A stretch of DNA of 64,000 nucleotides from Vespa crabro. Its lineage: Eukaryota > Arthropoda > Insecta > Hymenoptera > Vespidae. The position numbers and the translations under genes were made by a program. The notes under the pieces were generated by a model that ran no database searches, was not told where the DNA came from, and saw only the letters and a program-made list of their open reading frames with translations. The stretch lies in the NCBI RefSeq assembly GCF_910589235.1, contig NC_060956.1, forward strand, positions 21,728,973 to 21,792,972. Direction: 5' to 3'. Position 1 is the stretch's first letter; each line of letters starts with the position of its first letter. Positions 62,901 to 64,000 of the stretch are shown here, one piece after another.

Positions 62901-63922
62901 GGAAGAAGACGAGCATCCTCCGTGGGTAATCGTACAAATGATGCCTTGGGTGCAATAGGTGAAGATCCAGCCGAGAATGAAGAATGTCACAGTGAAACAG
63001 AAACCGTAACTAGCCAAAATTCGGGAGAAAATCGTGAGGGTAGTAATTTCTTAACGAGACCTTATTGGTTGAGCGACGAAGGATTGAAAAAAGGCGAAGT
63101 GGAAATTTTGTCGTTACAAGAGGAACAGTTTTGGAAGGATTTGCTTGAAAAGTACCTATATCCTATAGACGAAGACAAAGCGGAAAAGGTAATATACGAG
63201 AAGAAATTATTTTTCACGATATTAATTTTGACGTGAAAATATTTTCGAAAAGAATTCCTTTTTTACTTTTTTTTTTTTTTTATCGCGTTTGATTAGTATA
63301 AATAATATTTTAATATAAAACTTTTACCTTGCCTACTGGAAGATTGGATGCATCTGTATTAAGAATTAAAAAAGATCCTTAAATTTTAATGAATTTTATA
63401 ATACTTGCGTCAGGCACGAATTGCTAAAGATCTAAAGGACCTACGCGACCAGAGTGTTTTTGCTTTCTTTATGATGAATGCCCTCTTCGTCCTCATCGTC
63501 TTTTTGCTACAACTAAACAAAGACTTGTTACACGTGAAGTGGCCATTTGGTATCAAGATGAACATCACCTATGATGAATACTTGCAAGAGGTAAAGCCAG
63601 CTCCGTCGGGGTGCCGTGAATCCTATGCTTTGATGATTTCCTTGTGAAACAGACAAACAACATGGATCACTGGGTCTCTCTCGACGGAGCATTTTTCTAC
63701 ATTTCTAACGTGTTTCGTTTTTTTTTTTTTATCATTCCCCTATAGGCCCGAATCGCTGGAGATCTGATTGAACTGCGCAACAAGAGTGTCTTCGCATTTT
63801 TAATGTTCAATGCCTTGTTCGTACTGATCGTATTCTTGCTACAGCTGAACAAAGATCAATTACATATCGTGTGGCCGCTCGGCGTCAAGACAAACATCAC
63901 CTACGTTGAAGAAACGTCGGAG
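56940..63922 (+). CDS. kkv: Chitin synthase 1 (CHS-A, krotzkopf verkehrt), 3' end beyond window
   Basis: Polymerises UDP-GlcNAc into chitin at the apical plasma membrane of epidermis and trachea. Exons: 56940-57049, 57174-57415, 57508-57801, 57952-58161, 58277-58615, 58718-59109, 59246-59513, 59588-59850, 59941-60151, 60237-60484, 60579-60771, 60893-61047, then 61308-61613 or 62039-62344, 62540-62787, 62873-63188, then 63414-63590 or 63746-63922. About 1,324 codons per isoform are seen; family members reach about 1,560, so roughly 240 residues lie outside. N-terminal membrane helices precede the GT2 domain, with CATMWHE (about 572), TLDGDIDF (about 741), GEDRW (about 845) and QRRRW (about 881). 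Five helices with WGTRE follow (about 1065), then a coiled coil (AIAESLELLGKRMETIE), the mark of CHS-A rather than midgut CHS-B. The exon 6 donor is GTCGGT. Confidence 0.97.
61308..61613 (+). other. kkv: Chitin synthase alternative exon, version A (102 codons)
   Basis: Phase 0 at both ends, acceptor TTTTCAG, donor AAG|GTTTGT. It encodes most of the membrane cluster after the catalytic domain and the WGTRE motif. It is homologous to the exon at 62039-62344. Confidence 0.88.
62039..62344 (+). other. kkv: Chitin synthase alternative exon, version B (102 codons)
   Basis: Also 306 bp and phase 0/0, acceptor ATACAACAG, donor GTG|GTAATT. My hand alignment finds 53 of 102 residues identical to version A, with WGTRE and HPxE kept. 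Including both would duplicate the helices, so they are most likely mutually exclusive. Confidence 0.88.
63414..63590 (+). other. kkv: Chitin synthase alternative exon, 59-residue version a
   Basis: 177 bp, phase 0/0. Encodes one membrane helix (FFMMNALFVLIVFLLQLNKD) and an NIT glycosylation site. The 59-residue alternative exon pair is an established feature of insect CHS1 genes. Confidence 0.93.
63746..63922 (+). other. kkv: Chitin synthase alternative exon, 59-residue version b
   Basis: 177 bp, phase 0/0; 42 of 59 residues match version a by my hand alignment, and the NIT site is kept. It ends at GAG|GTATCG. The base composition is noticeably less AT-rich than that of version a. Confidence 0.93.
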
Positions 63923-64000
63923 GTATCGGGTATTCCCGAAAATGGCAAAAGGATGTGCAGTTACTCGTTGATGGAACATCGGTGCACTCTCGGTCCTCTA

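Noticed and set aside
1..64000. tRNA, rRNA, CRISPR, intact transposase or viral genes
   Set aside because: I scanned for T-loop-like GGTTCGA motifs, reverse transcriptase or transposase motifs and regular spacer arrays, and found none that held up by eye. A profile search could still reveal degraded elements.

Overview
This is a gene-dense stretch of nuclear DNA from an insect. The basis for that call: the genes are split by short introns with GT-AG borders; introns and spacers are very AT-rich and full of TA, CT/GA and A/T microsatellites; and the gene set includes a cuticular chitin synthase (krotzkopf verkehrt/CHS-1 type), an EcKL/CHK-like kinase and a myosuppressin-receptor-family GPCR. 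The composition and compact introns fit a hymenopteran (bee, wasp or ant), but I infer the order and cannot prove it. No rRNA, tRNA, CRISPR array or intact transposon was recognised.

Layout, left to right. A neuropeptide GPCR (+, 67-3724). BBS4, a BBSome subunit (-, 6081-9768), with a ciliary X-box just upstream. SLC35F5 (+, 11201-13347). TAK1/MAP3K7 (-, 17432-22656). An unrecognised 102-residue single-pass membrane protein (+, 23389-23785). N-sulfoglucosamine sulfohydrolase SGSH (-, 23947-26613). The BLVRB-type flavin reductase (+, 26975-28735), head to head with SGSH. The actin N-acetyltransferase NAA80 (-, 29317-30130). BTBD7 (+, 35605-44208), whose 4.7-kb intron 8 holds an antisense EcKL/CHK-like kinase gene. 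An IPP-type BTB-Kelch protein (-, 48636-51166). Chitin synthase 1 (+, from 56940 and running off the right edge).

I built the gene models by hand, joining exons at GT-AG sites and requiring reading phase to agree at every junction. Exon coordinates are given per gene; a border may be off by a few bases where a weak site was chosen. These are independent housekeeping, signalling and developmental genes with no operon-like logic. Closest pairing: SGSH and BLVRB share a 361-bp divergent promoter.

Most notable: two tandem pairs of equal-length, same-phase duplicated exons in chitin synthase (306/306 bp and 177/177 bp), which look like mutually exclusive exons; the X-box beside BBS4; the nested kinase with what looks like its own 5' leader exon; a cluster of interlocking inverted repeats 0.6-0.9 kb after the BTBD7 stop; a perfect E2F-type head-to-head site with a CCAAT box in a gene-free block; and the uncharacterised small membrane protein. 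I found no clear new multi-gene system.
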